Positions 1 through 7,195 of a stretch of DNA of 10,318 nt are shown here, piece after piece. This DNA is from Planctomycetota bacterium (GTDB taxonomy: Bacteria > Planctomycetota > PLA2 > JAEUHO01), in NCBI GenBank assembly GCA_029213105.1, contig JARGNS010000083.1, positions 1 through 10,318 of the forward strand, read 5' to 3'. Each line of letters starts with the position of its first letter. The stretch's first letter is position 1. The notes under the pieces are model-generated. The model did no database searches. It saw only the letters and a program-made list of their open reading frames with translations, and had not been told where the DNA came from. The position numbers were made by a program, and so were the translations under genes.

Positions 1-2
1 TG

Positions 3-1028
3 GCGCGAGCGCGCGACGGCGCGCCCCTGGAGGATCTCGCCGCGCTGCGCACGGACGTCTCGCCCGCCTTGCTCAAGCGCGTCCGCGCTGCGCTGGCCGC
101 GGACCCGGCCGAGCGCCACGGCAGCGTCGAGGCCCTGGGCTCGCTGCTCGTCGAGGTCCACCAACGCCAGGCCGCCGAGGTCCCGTCCGGGTTCCAGACC
201 GGCGCCGTCCTGCGCCCCCTGGGCTGCGATGACGGCGTGGAGGTGCTGGCACGCCACGGCGCCGGCGCCTTCGGCATCGTGCTGCGGGCACGCGCCAGGC
301 AGGGGGGCCGCATCCTCGCGGTGAAGGCGCTCAAGCCCGAGCACCGCGACGATCAGAATGCCCACGAACGCTTCCTGCGCGAGGCCCGTGCCCTGCAGCA
401 GATCGACCACCCGAACGTGGTGGGCATCCATGGCGTCGGCGAGGAGCACGGCACGCCCTACGCGGTGATGGAGTTCGTGGACGGCCCCGACCTCGGGACG
501 CTGCTGCTGCGCGAGGGGACGCTCTCGCCGGAGCGCACCGCCCGCCTCGGCGCCCACATCGCCCGTGGCCTCGCAGCGATCCACCAGGAGGGGATCATCC
601 ACCGCGACCTGAAGCCCCACAACGTGCTGGTCGCGGACGGCGAGCGCCCGGTGATCGCCGACTTCGGCATCGCCCGCCAGAGGGAGACGACCCGTCTCAC
701 GATGACGGGCCAGCTTGCCGGCACCCCGCTCTACATGGCGCCCGAGCAGTTCGCCGGCGCCGAGCCGACGGTGGCGGTGGACCTGTATGCGCTGGGGACG
801 ATCCTCTACGAGTTGCTCTCGGGCGGCGTCCCCTTCCTCGGCGGCGACACGATCAGCACGATCACGCGCATCCGCGACATGCCGCCGCCGGCCCTGCCCG
901 AGGACATTCCCCCCGCCCTGCGCACGCTCACGCTCGCCCTGCTCGCCAAGGATCCGGCCGAGCGGCCCAGCGACGCCGACGGCGTCGCGGAACAACTGAC
1001 TGCACTGACCGCGGAGGCCTCGGCATGA
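3..1028 (+). CDS. Ser/Thr protein kinase (Hanks type), 5'-truncated, probably with tandem kinase domains
   Basis: Phosphorylates Ser/Thr of unidentified target proteins using ATP; signalling, probably cytosolic as far as can be seen. The frame is open from base 3, so the start lies outside the window; a TTG at 69 is possible but would cut a conserved segment. Counting from base 3, residues about 80-330 are a complete kinase domain: Gly-loop GAGAFG (86-91), VAIK-type lysine in LAVKAL (K108), alphaC Glu in LREA (E127), HRDLKPHN (catalytic D202), DFG (D220), GTPLYMAPEQ, and DLYALGTILYELL. The domain looks catalytically intact. Residues about 8-50 resemble the last C-lobe helices of another kinase domain (ADPAER motif, matched by KDPAERP at the end of this one), suggesting a second kinase or pseudokinase upstream. 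No membrane segment follows the domain. The stop overlaps the next start by ATGA, implying translational coupling. Kinase identity is very secure; tandem architecture is inferred. Confidence 0.95.
   Translation, partial: ARARDGAPLEDLAALRTDVSPALLKRVRAALAADPAERHGSVEALGSLLVEVHQRQAAEVPSGFQTGAVLRPLGCDDGVEVLARHGAGAFGIVLRARARQGGRILAVKALKPEHRDDQNAHERFLREARALQQIDHPNVVGIHGVGEEHGTPYAVMEFVDGPDLGTLLLREGTLSPERTARLGAHIARGLAAIHQEGIIHRDLKPHNVLVADGERPVIADFGIARQRETTRLTMTGQLAGTPLYMAPEQFAGAEPTVAVDLYALGTILYELLSGGVPFLGGDTISTITRIRDMPPPALPEDIPPALRTLTLALLAKDPAERPSDADGVAEQLTALTAEASA
1013..1017 (+). promoter_or_regulatory. Ribosome binding site for the esterase gene, inside the kinase gene
   Basis: GGAGG lies 7 bases before the ATG at 1025, within the last codons of the kinase gene. 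It supports this start and the 4-base ATGA overlap between the two genes. Confidence 0.7.
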
Positions 1029-2494
1029 CGCGCACGCTCACGATCCCCCTCGCCCTCCTGCTCGCGCTCCTCGCTTCGAGCGTCAACGCACGCGCGGACG
1101 TTTCCCTGCCCAACGTCTTCGGCAGCGACATGGTCCTGCAGCGCGGCCGGCCCGTCCCCATCTGGGGCCGCGCCAAGGCGGCCGAGAAGATCACCGTGAC
1201 CTTCCTGGGCCAGACCCACACGACGCGCGCCAACGGCAAGGGCCGCTGGCGGGTCACGCTGGATCCCCTCGAGGCCGGCGGCCCCCACGAGATGGTCGTC
1301 CAGGGCAAGAACGAGCTGCGCCTCGCGGGCGTGCTGGTCGGCGAGGTCTGGGTCTGCAGCGGTCAGTCGAACATGCAGTGGTCCGTGAAGCAGAGCGCTC
1401 GGGCCGAGGCGGAGATCGACGCGGCCCGCTTCCCGAAGCTGCGGCTGTTGAGCGTGCCGCGGCGCTCGGCCATCGAGCCCGAGAGCGACTTCAAGGGTGC
1501 CTGGGCGCCGTGCTCCCCCGAGACCGTCGCCAACTTCTCGGCGGTCGCCTACTACTTCGGCCGCCGGCTTCATCAGGAGCTCGAGGTGCCCGTGGGCCTG
1601 ATCCACACGTCGTACGGCGGGACGCCGGCAGAAGCCTGGATGGACGCGCCGGCGCTCAAGCGCACGAAGGGGCTCAAGCCGCTGCGGACGCGCTGGGACA
1701 CGGCAGTGAAGCGCGCCATGAAGAGCCAGGACCCGGACCGCATGGTCTACCACCCCCATCGACCCGCCAATCTCTGGAACGCCATGGTCGCCCCGCTCGT
1801 GCCGTACGCCATGCGCGGCGTCATCTGGTACCAGGGAGAGTCGAACGCAGGCCGCGCGGAGCAGTACCGCACGCTCTTCCCCGCGATGATCGCGGCATGG
1901 CGCAAGGCCTGGGGGCAAGGCGACTTCCCCTTCCACTTCGTACAGCTCGCCAACTGGCGCGCGGCGAAGCCCGAGCCCGGCCCTAGCGCATGGGCCGAGT
2001 TGCGCGAGGCGCAACTGCTCACCTTGCAGTCCGTCCCCAACACGGGCATGGCTGTCACGATCGACATCGGGGAGGCCGGCAACATCCACCCGAAGAACAA
2101 GCAGGATGTGGGCGCCCGACTCGCCGCCTGGGCCCTGAGCAAGGAGTACGGCATGCCGACGCCCCACTCCGGCCCGCTCTTCGAGGCCGCGCAGTCCGGC
2201 AAGGACGGCACGGTCACCCTGCGCTTCCGCCACGCGAAGGGCGGACTCGAGACGGACGATGACGACCCGCCCCGAGGCTTCGCCATCGCGGGCAAGGACA
2301 AGGTCTTCCACTGGGCCACGGCCCGCATCGTGGGCGAGACGATCGTGGTCTCCTGCCCGGCGGTGAAGAAGCCCGTCGCCGTGCGCTACGCCTGGTCGGA
2401 CAACCCCGGCGTGAACCTCACGAACGCCGAGGGCCTGCCCACCGTCCCGTTCCGCACCGACGACTGGCCCCTCACCACGGCGGGCAAGCACTAG
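1025..2494 (+). CDS. Secreted sialate O-acetylesterase-like SGNH hydrolase
   Basis: Predicted exported carbohydrate esterase of the SASA/sialate O-acetylesterase family (489 aa). Members remove O-acetyl groups from sialic acids or other glycans; in environmental bacteria the substrate is often an acetylated polysaccharide, so the true substrate is open. A Sec signal peptide covers residues 1-24 (hydrophobic LLLALLASS, cleavage after ARA). The N-terminal beta-rich segment includes LPNVFGSDMVLQRGRPVPIWG, typical of the family. Block I is CSGQSNMQW with nucleophile S115; WYQGESN is at 268-274; the catalytic Asp/His block DIGEAGNIHP places D347 and H355. All family blocks are present and length is normal. 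Translation is probably coupled to the kinase through ATGA. The close neighbours are regulatory (kinase) and hydrolytic (EEP enzyme), with no sugar transporter or glycosidase visible to narrow the substrate. Confidence 0.93.
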   Translation: MTRTLTIPLALLLALLASSVNARADVSLPNVFGSDMVLQRGRPVPIWGRAKAAEKITVTFLGQTHTTRANGKGRWRVTLDPLEAGGPHEMVVQGKNELRLAGVLVGEVWVCSGQSNMQWSVKQSARAEAEIDAARFPKLRLLSVPRRSAIEPESDFKGAWAPCSPETVANFSAVAYYFGRRLHQELEVPVGLIHTSYGGTPAEAWMDAPALKRTKGLKPLRTRWDTAVKRAMKSQDPDRMVYHPHRPANLWNAMVAPLVPYAMRGVIWYQGESNAGRAEQYRTLFPAMIAAWRKAWGQGDFPFHFVQLANWRAAKPEPGPSAWAELREAQLLTLQSVPNTGMAVTIDIGEAGNIHPKNKQDVGARLAAWALSKEYGMPTPHSGPLFEAAQSGKDGTVTLRFRHAKGGLETDDDDPPRGFAIAGKDKVFHWATARIVGETIVVSCPAVKKPVAVRYAWSDNPGVNLTNAEGLPTVPFRTDDWPLTTAGKH

Positions 2495-2501
2495 GCACCT
2501 G

Positions 2502-3236
2502 ATGACGTCCCGCCTTCGCATCGTCACGTGGAACATCCACAAGGGCATCGGCACCGACCGCAAGTACCAGCTCGAGCGGATCCTCGCCGTCCTGCGTGAC
2601 CTGGACGCCGACGTCGTCTGCCTGCAGGAGGTCGACCGTGGCGTGCCGCGCTCGGGGTACGAAGACCAGGCCGAGCGCTTGAGTGACGAGCTGGGCTACC
2701 CGCACGCCTCCCTGGGGTTGAACGTACGCGTGAAGGGCGGCGCCTACGGCAACCTGACGCTCTCGAAGTACCGCCTCTCCGACATCCACAACGTGGACCT
2801 CACCGTCCCCCCGAAGAAGCGCCGCTCGGCCTTGGTCACGCGCGTGGAGACGGGCCCGACGACGGGCTGGATGCTCGCCAACGTGCACCTGGGCCTGATG
2901 CACATGGAGCGCAAGATCCAGGTCCGACGCCTCCTCGAGCACCTGTTCGAGGGGGCGGAGCCGGGACAGCCCCTGGTCATCGCCGGGGACTGGAACGAAT
3001 GGACGAAGCGCCTCGTGCGCAGCGTGATGAACGAGCATGGCTTCCATGTGGCGCGCACGGACGCGCGCCCCAAGGGTGAGCGCACGTGGCCCAGCCGCAT
3101 GCCGCTGGTGCGGCTCGACAAGATCCTCTACCGCGATCCCGTGCGCTGCCATCACGTGGCCTGCGTCCTCGACGAGACGACGCGCGTGGCGAGCGACCAC
3201 CTGCCGCTGATCGTGGAACTCGAGACGCCCCTCTAG
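2502..3236 (+). CDS. Endonuclease/exonuclease/phosphatase (EEP) family protein
   Basis: Metal-dependent phosphoesterase of the DNase I/exonuclease III/inositol-phosphatase superfamily (244 aa). Members cut nucleic acids, phosphoinositides or other phosphodiesters; the substrate cannot be told here. Motifs in order: TWNIHKGIG (N11), LQEVD (metal-binding E43), NVHLGL (H129), AGDWNEW (D163, N165), RLDKILYR, and SDHLPL (D232, H233). All catalytic positions are present. There is no signal peptide or membrane segment, so it is predicted cytosolic. Size and the opening (R)I.TWNIHKGIG resemble the YbhP-like group, which in enterobacteria sits beside cardiolipin synthase ClsB; no such gene is visible here. 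It starts 7 bases after the esterase stop with no clear Shine-Dalgarno sequence, so it probably depends on translation of the upstream gene. It ends 6 bases from the convergent RNase gene. Confidence 0.92.
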   Translation: MTSRLRIVTWNIHKGIGTDRKYQLERILAVLRDLDADVVCLQEVDRGVPRSGYEDQAERLSDELGYPHASLGLNVRVKGGAYGNLTLSKYRLSDIHNVDLTVPPKKRRSALVTRVETGPTTGWMLANVHLGLMHMERKIQVRRLLEHLFEGAEPGQPLVIAGDWNEWTKRLVRSVMNEHGFHVARTDARPKGERTWPSRMPLVRLDKILYRDPVRCHHVACVLDETTRVASDHLPLIVELETPL

Positions 3237-3242
3237 CCCCCG

Positions 3243-4634
3243 CTACGAGCGCTTGGTCAGCGGGTAGCGCGCGTAGGGCTCGGGCACGCGCACGTCGCCG
3301 TGGCCCCTCTCGCGCAGGGTCTCCGCGAAGGCCAGGGCGGTGTCTTCGTCGCCGTGCACGAGGAACAGCGACCCACCACGCTCGGCGTGCGGCGCGAGGA
3401 ACTCGAGCAGCCCGCTGCGATCGGCGTGGGCGGAGTAGGCGCGCAGGGTCCGGATCTCGGCGCGCACGCGCACGGTCCGCCGCAGGACACGCACCTCGGG
3501 CTGCCGCTCGATGATGCGGCGGCCCAGGGTGTTGGGCGCACACCACCCGACGAACAGCACCGTGTTGTCGGGATCGGAGAGGCCGTGCTTGAGGTGATGG
3601 GTGATGCGCCCGCCCTCGCACATGCCGCTGCCTGCCAAGACGACGAACGGTCCGCGGCGCTCGTTGAGCGCGATGCTCTCCTGCCGCTTGGCCGTGTACC
3701 GGACCCAGGACGGGTAGAAGGGCCGGCCGCCCTCGGAGAGGAAGTCCTGCAGCTCCGCGTCGTAGCACTCGGGATGATCCGCGAAGGCCCGGGTCGCCTT
3801 CTCGGCCAGGGGCGAGTCCACGAACACGGGCAGCTCGGGGATCGCGCCGCGCTTGCGCAGCTGGGCAAGGGCGTAGATGAGGTTCTGCGTGCGGCCCACG
3901 CTGAAGGCCGGAATGAACACCTTGCCGCGGCGCTCGACCGCCCGCTCGAGCACGGCGCGGAGCTTGTCTTCGGCGAGGTCGACGGGCTCGTGCTCGCGCT
4001 GGCCGTACGTGCACTCCGAGAGGATCACATCGGCGTCCGGCAGGGGTGCAGGGTCACGCAGGATGGGATAGGTGCGTCGTCCGAGATCGCCGGTGAAGTA
4101 GATCGTGGGACCGTCGTCGATCTCCACGAGGACGCCGGCCGAGCCGAGGATGTGACCGGCATCGCGGAAGGTCGCGTGGATGCCGGGCCCCACCTGGAAG
4201 CGCTTGTCGTACGCGTGCGTATCGAAGAGCTTCAGCGTGTTCTCGGCGTCTTCCTCGGTATAGATCGGCTCGATGAGCCGCTCACCCGCCTCACGCCGCT
4301 TGTTCAAGTAGCGCGCGTCGCCCTCGTTGATGCGGGCGCAGTCGGCGAGCATCGCACGGCAGAGGTCGCGCGTGGCCGGCGTGGCATGGATCGGCCCGCG
4401 GTACCCATCGCGCGCGAGCGTCGGCAGGGCGCCACTGTGGTCGATGTGCGCGTGGCTCAGCACGACTGCGTCGGGCACGACGCCCACGTGGCGGTTGCGC
4501 TCCCGGGACTCGCGTCGGGGTCCCTGGAAGAGGCCGCAGTCCAGCAAGAAGGAGAAGCCGTCCACCGTGATCAGGTGGCGGCTTCCCGTCACGGTGCGCG
4601 CCGCACCGAAGCTCTGGAGGGTGACGTCGGGCAA
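3243..4634 (-). CDS. Beta-CASP metallo-beta-lactamase fold RNase-like protein (CPSF/YSH1 type)
   Basis: Predicted zinc-dependent ribonuclease of the metallo-beta-lactamase/beta-CASP superfamily (463 aa), the family of CPSF73 and bacterial RNA-processing homologues; probably cytosolic RNA processing or decay. Motif 1 region is GAARTVTGS (10-18). The zinc-binding signature HAHIDH is at 61-66, DAGHILGSA at 158-166 (H161), TGDLGR at 181-186 (D183), and beta-CASP motif A in SECTYG (E207). The beta-CASP cap follows, with FIPAFSVGRTQ (240-250), GSGMCEGGRITHHLKH (motif B His near 346-347) and YSAHAD (H403). All metal ligands are present. There is no KH domain or membrane segment. The start is TTG at 4634: it is the first possible start after an in-frame TAG at 4652-4650, and the next candidates would remove motif 1. 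There is no visible Shine-Dalgarno. It lies 15 bases after the coiled-coil gene, so probably cotranscribed. Confidence 0.93.
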   Translation of the reverse strand: MPDVTLQSFGAARTVTGSRHLITVDGFSFLLDCGLFQGPRRESRERNRHVGVVPDAVVLSHAHIDHSGALPTLARDGYRGPIHATPATRDLCRAMLADCARINEGDARYLNKRREAGERLIEPIYTEEDAENTLKLFDTHAYDKRFQVGPGIHATFRDAGHILGSAGVLVEIDDGPTIYFTGDLGRRTYPILRDPAPLPDADVILSECTYGQREHEPVDLAEDKLRAVLERAVERRGKVFIPAFSVGRTQNLIYALAQLRKRGAIPELPVFVDSPLAEKATRAFADHPECYDAELQDFLSEGGRPFYPSWVRYTAKRQESIALNERRGPFVVLAGSGMCEGGRITHHLKHGLSDPDNTVLFVGWCAPNTLGRRIIERQPEVRVLRRTVRVRAEIRTLRAYSAHADRSGLLEFLAPHAERGGSLFLVHGDEDTALAFAETLRERGHGDVRVPEPYARYPLTKRS

Positions 4635-4649
4635 GGGGGTGCCGGAGCT

Positions 4650-5405
4650 CTAGCGGCCGCCGCGGCCGCCACGGGCGCTGGGACCGCCGCGAGCCCTGCC
4701 GCCCCAGCGGTTGCTGTTCTCGTGCTCGACGAGCTTGGCGGCGTCGCCGGAGGGAAGGAACTTGTTGATCTGGACGGCGAACTCCTCGTTGAGCTTCGCG
4801 CGGCCTTCGTTGATCTTCGTCATGAACTGCTCGCGATCGCCACCGGGCTCGCGGTTGTTGCGCAGGTCGCGGAACATCTGGCCCATCTTCTCCTGGCGGG
4901 CGCGACGCGCGGTCAGGAACTGCTCCTGCTGCTTGTCGTCCATCTCGATCTCGAGGCGCTCGAGGAGGCTGGCGAGCTGCTCGCGCTCGCGCTCGAGGCG
5001 GCGCTGCTCGTTGGCGGCATCCATGAGCTTGCGGAAGCGGCGGACCTCGCCGTCGGAGACATCCCCGTCGTCGCTGAAGGTCGTGATGGGACCGGCATTG
5101 GAACCGGCCGGGCCGTCGGCGGAGGCCATCCCCGACTCACTCGGCCGCGTACCGCTGTCGGCACGAGAGCCCTCGAGGGCCTCGAGGCGGCGGAGGATGC
5201 CCTCGTTGCCGGCGCCTGCGAGTGCGGGTGCGGCGGTGTTCTTCTCGAGGCGAGCCAGGCGCGTCTCGACGTCGGCCATGGCCACGGAGTCGGCGCCGGC
5301 CATGTCGTAGGTGGCGCTGCCGGCCTCGCCCTGCATCTGGTCGTAGATGACGAGGGCGCCGCCCGTGACGGCGAGGTTGATCAGCAGAATGGGGAGAATC
5401 TTCAT
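4650..5405 (-). CDS. Membrane-anchored coiled-coil protein with RGG-rich tail (unknown function)
   Basis: I do not recognise a named family. The product is 251 aa from ATG 5405, chosen because AGGAG lies 9 bases upstream and an N-terminal hydrophobic helix follows directly (residues 4-20, KILPILLINLAV...). The bulk is therefore predicted to sit outside the cytoplasmic membrane, anchored or as a cleaved precursor. Residues 44-56 and 68-78 are short heptad-like segments, then a polar linker (80-108). A degenerate EF-hand-like loop occurs at 109-120 (SDDGDVSDGE, with acidic or polar residues at loop positions 5, 9 and 12). A long charged coiled coil spans about 120-215, rich in Glu/Arg/Gln and somewhat like Spy/CpxP-type periplasmic helical proteins, though no LTxxQ motif is present. 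The tail 233-251 is Arg/Gly-rich (GGRARGG, RGGRGGR). The neighbouring upstream histidine kinase and downstream RNase are on the same strand. Gene reality is secure; function is unknown. Confidence 0.82.
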   Translation of the reverse strand: MKILPILLINLAVTGGALVIYDQMQGEAGSATYDMAGADSVAMADVETRLARLEKNTAAPALAGAGNEGILRRLEALEGSRADSGTRPSESGMASADGPAGSNAGPITTFSDDGDVSDGEVRRFRKLMDAANEQRRLEREREQLASLLERLEIEMDDKQQEQFLTARRARQEKMGQMFRDLRNNREPGGDREQFMTKINEGRAKLNEEFAVQINKFLPSGDAAKLVEHENSNRWGGRARGGPSARGGRGGR

Positions 5406-5414
5406 GGCATACCG

Positions 5415-5419
5415 CTCCT
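5415..5419 (-). promoter_or_regulatory. Ribosome binding site that decides the start of the coiled-coil protein
   Basis: On the minus strand AGGAG lies 9 bases before the ATG at 5405. It favours this start over the in-frame extension to 5483, whose 26 extra residues would bury the hydrophobic N-terminus. Confidence 0.65.
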
Positions 5420-5548
5420 GGGGACCCCTGTTGATACCACACGCCGCCGGTCGGAGTTGCGGACCGATGCAGGCACCCCACAACCCCCTGGGGGCGCACG
5501 ACTTCCGTGACGCGCCCAGGTCGGCATCCCCCCCGCAGGGACCGAGCG

Positions 5549-5562
5549 GCGCCCCGGGGCGC
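5549..5562 (-). terminator. GC palindrome just after the histidine kinase stop; possible weak terminator
   Basis: GCGCCCCGGGGCGC is a perfect 14-base palindrome located 2 bases past the histidine kinase stop codon. It could form a short hairpin but has almost no loop and no T-tract, so it is at best an attenuator or a Rho-type site. The rest of the 158-base gap before the coiled-coil gene shows no clear promoter. Confidence 0.25.
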
Positions 5563-5563
5563 T

Positions 5564-7195
5564 TCAGGCGCCCTCGGCGCCGGCCAGCAGCGGCCCGGCG
5601 AGCTCGACCTGCAGGCCGCCGTACTCCGAGTCGCCGAAGGTGAGCGTCATCCCATGACGCTCGGCCACATCCCGGGCGATGTTCAGCCCCAGCCCGCTGC
5701 CCTCCGGGTTGCGCGTGCGGGCGCTCTCCCCGCGGAAGCGACGGTCCGCGATGTTGGCCATCTCCTCCGGCGCGATGCCGGGGCCGTCGTCGATCACCTG
5801 GACCGAGAACGTGCCCGGCTTGTTGCGCGGCGCCTCGAGAATGACCGCCACGTGCCCGCCCTCGTTGTTGTAGCGCACCGCGTTCTGGATGACGTTGCTG
5901 ACAGCCTGCTCGATGAGCGTCAGGTCGCCGCGCGTCAGGAGCACGGGATCGGGCACGCCGTACTCGAGCTCGATCCCGCGCATGTGGGCCATGGGCCGGT
6001 GCCGCTCGGAGGCGCGCTGCACGAGCGCGTTCAGGTCGACGGGGTGCATCTGCAGCTGATGCTCGCCGCCTTCGAGCTTGGCGACGGCACTCAGGTTGTG
6101 GAGCAGCGAGCCCATGTAGTGGGCCTCCTCCAGCGCCTGGACGATGCGCTCGCGATCCGGCGGCTCGCCCTTCTCGACGCGCTTGCGCAGGTCGTTGATG
6201 TCGCCCTGCAGCACGGTGAGCGGGATCATGACGTCGTGGGTCGTGTTGCGGACGAAGCGGCGCAGGGCCTGCTCTCGCTGCTCGATCGTCTCGAGGTTCA
6301 GCCGCAGCTCGGCGCCGGCATCGTTGAACGCACTGGCGAGGTCGGCGATCTCGTCATTGCCGCCAACGGGCACACGGCTCACGTAGCGATCCGCCGCGGC
6401 CGAGCGCACGTCGGCCGCGAGCCGGCGGATGCGCCCGACGATCGGCCCCGCCGCCACCAGCACGGCGAGCAGGAGGACGCCGCACAGGATGATGCTGGCC
6501 CAGAGCAACTCGGAGGACGCGGAGGGCAGCTGGCCGCCCGACTTGCGAAAGAGCACGAAGGCGCACGGCGGCTCCTGCCCGGGCACCCGCAGCAGGATCT
6601 CGTAGCCGTCGCGCGCGGCCTCGTCGGGGCCGGCCTTCACCCGGCAGGTCCCGCCGGCGAGTCCCTCCTCGGAGAGGGCCTTGCGCAGGGCCTCCGGCAC
6701 GACCGGCGCCAGGGGGTTGGCCGAGGTGAAGGTCTCGTCGTAGGCGAAGATCCAGTGGCGCACGGCCTCCCCGGCCAGCTCGACGGGAGGCGGGGGGCGG
6801 CGACCGCCGCCACGCCCCTTGGGATTGCGCCGCACCTCGGCTCCGGGGCCGCTCTCGGGACTGCGCGGGAGGCCGGGGGGCGCGCCCGCGCGCTTCTTCG
6901 GCGGCACGCGCCCGGACCGACCGCGGCCCTCGCCGCGTCGGCCGCCCGGACCGCGGCCCTCCGGTCCGGGGCCGTTCGGCCGCCGGTACCAGCGGCGCAC
7001 GTCCCCCCCCCAGCGCACGGCTTCGTCCTCGTCGGCGAGGCGCCACCCGTTGTGGTCGACGAACGCGAGGGCCGAGGCGCGCATCGTCTCCTCGACGGTA
7101 CGGCGCTCGACGTCGCGACGCAGCCACATCAGCCCCCCGACCAGCGGGATGGCCGTGACGAGGATCGTCAGCGTGAGGCGTACGCGCAGCGTCAA
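5564..7195 (-). CDS. Two-component sensor histidine kinase with Arg/Pro/Gly-rich extracytoplasmic insert
   Basis: Membrane sensor kinase, partner of the response regulator just upstream (543 aa from TTG 7195). Order: TM1 about 5-24; extracytoplasmic domain to about 228; TM2 about 229-250; HAMP about 250-300 (NDEIADLASAFN); HisKA with H-box HDVMIPL (phospho-acceptor H320); HATPase_c with N-box SNVIQNAVRYN (N438), G1 DDGPGIAP (469-476), F-box RRFRGES, and G2 GSGLGLNIA (499-507). ATP-binding parts are intact. Residues about 73-138 of the sensor domain are low-complexity Arg/Pro/Gly. The residue at H+4 is Ile324, where HisKA kinases usually have Thr/Asn needed for phosphatase action. The start is uncertain: TTG 7195 overlaps the regulator stop as TTGA, typical of coupling, and begins right before TM1. 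GTG 7249 in the same frame would add 18 residues and overlap the regulator by 58 bases. Neither has a strong Shine-Dalgarno. Confidence 0.93.
   Translation of the reverse strand: MTLRVRLTLTILVTAIPLVGGLMWLRRDVERRTVEETMRASALAFVDHNGWRLADEDEAVRWGGDVRRWYRRPNGPGPEGRGPGGRRGEGRGRSGRVPPKKRAGAPPGLPRSPESGPGAEVRRNPKGRGGGRRPPPPVELAGEAVRHWIFAYDETFTSANPLAPVVPEALRKALSEEGLAGGTCRVKAGPDEAARDGYEILLRVPGQEPPCAFVLFRKSGGQLPSASSELLWASIILCGVLLLAVLVAAGPIVGRIRRLAADVRSAAADRYVSRVPVGGNDEIADLASAFNDAGAELRLNLETIEQREQALRRFVRNTTHDVMIPLTVLQGDINDLRKRVEKGEPPDRERIVQALEEAHYMGSLLHNLSAVAKLEGGEHQLQMHPVDLNALVQRASERHRPMAHMRGIELEYGVPDPVLLTRGDLTLIEQAVSNVIQNAVRYNNEGGHVAVILEAPRNKPGTFSVQVIDDGPGIAPEEMANIADRRFRGESARTRNPEGSGLGLNIARDVAERHGMTLTFGDSEYGGLQVELAGPLLAGAEGA

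Noticed and set aside
806..2563. 585-residue open frame on the minus strand
   Set aside because: It lies antisense to the kinase and esterase genes, which have full catalytic motifs. Its translation is biased in composition with no domain; long antisense frames are expected in GC-rich coding DNA.
5406..5483. N-terminal extension of the coiled-coil protein
   Set aside because: The extra 26 residues place the hydrophobic anchor internally, whereas ATG 5405 has an AGGAG site at good spacing.
5484..5494. CCCCCTGGGGG palindrome in the gap after the histidine kinase
   Set aside because: A one-base loop cannot form a stable RNA hairpin and no T-tract follows; probably chance in GC-rich DNA.
3300..5510. 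736-residue open frame on the plus strand
   Set aside because: It covers the beta-CASP RNase and coiled-coil genes on the opposite strand. The product is Ala/Gly/Val/Leu-rich without motifs, a codon-bias shadow.
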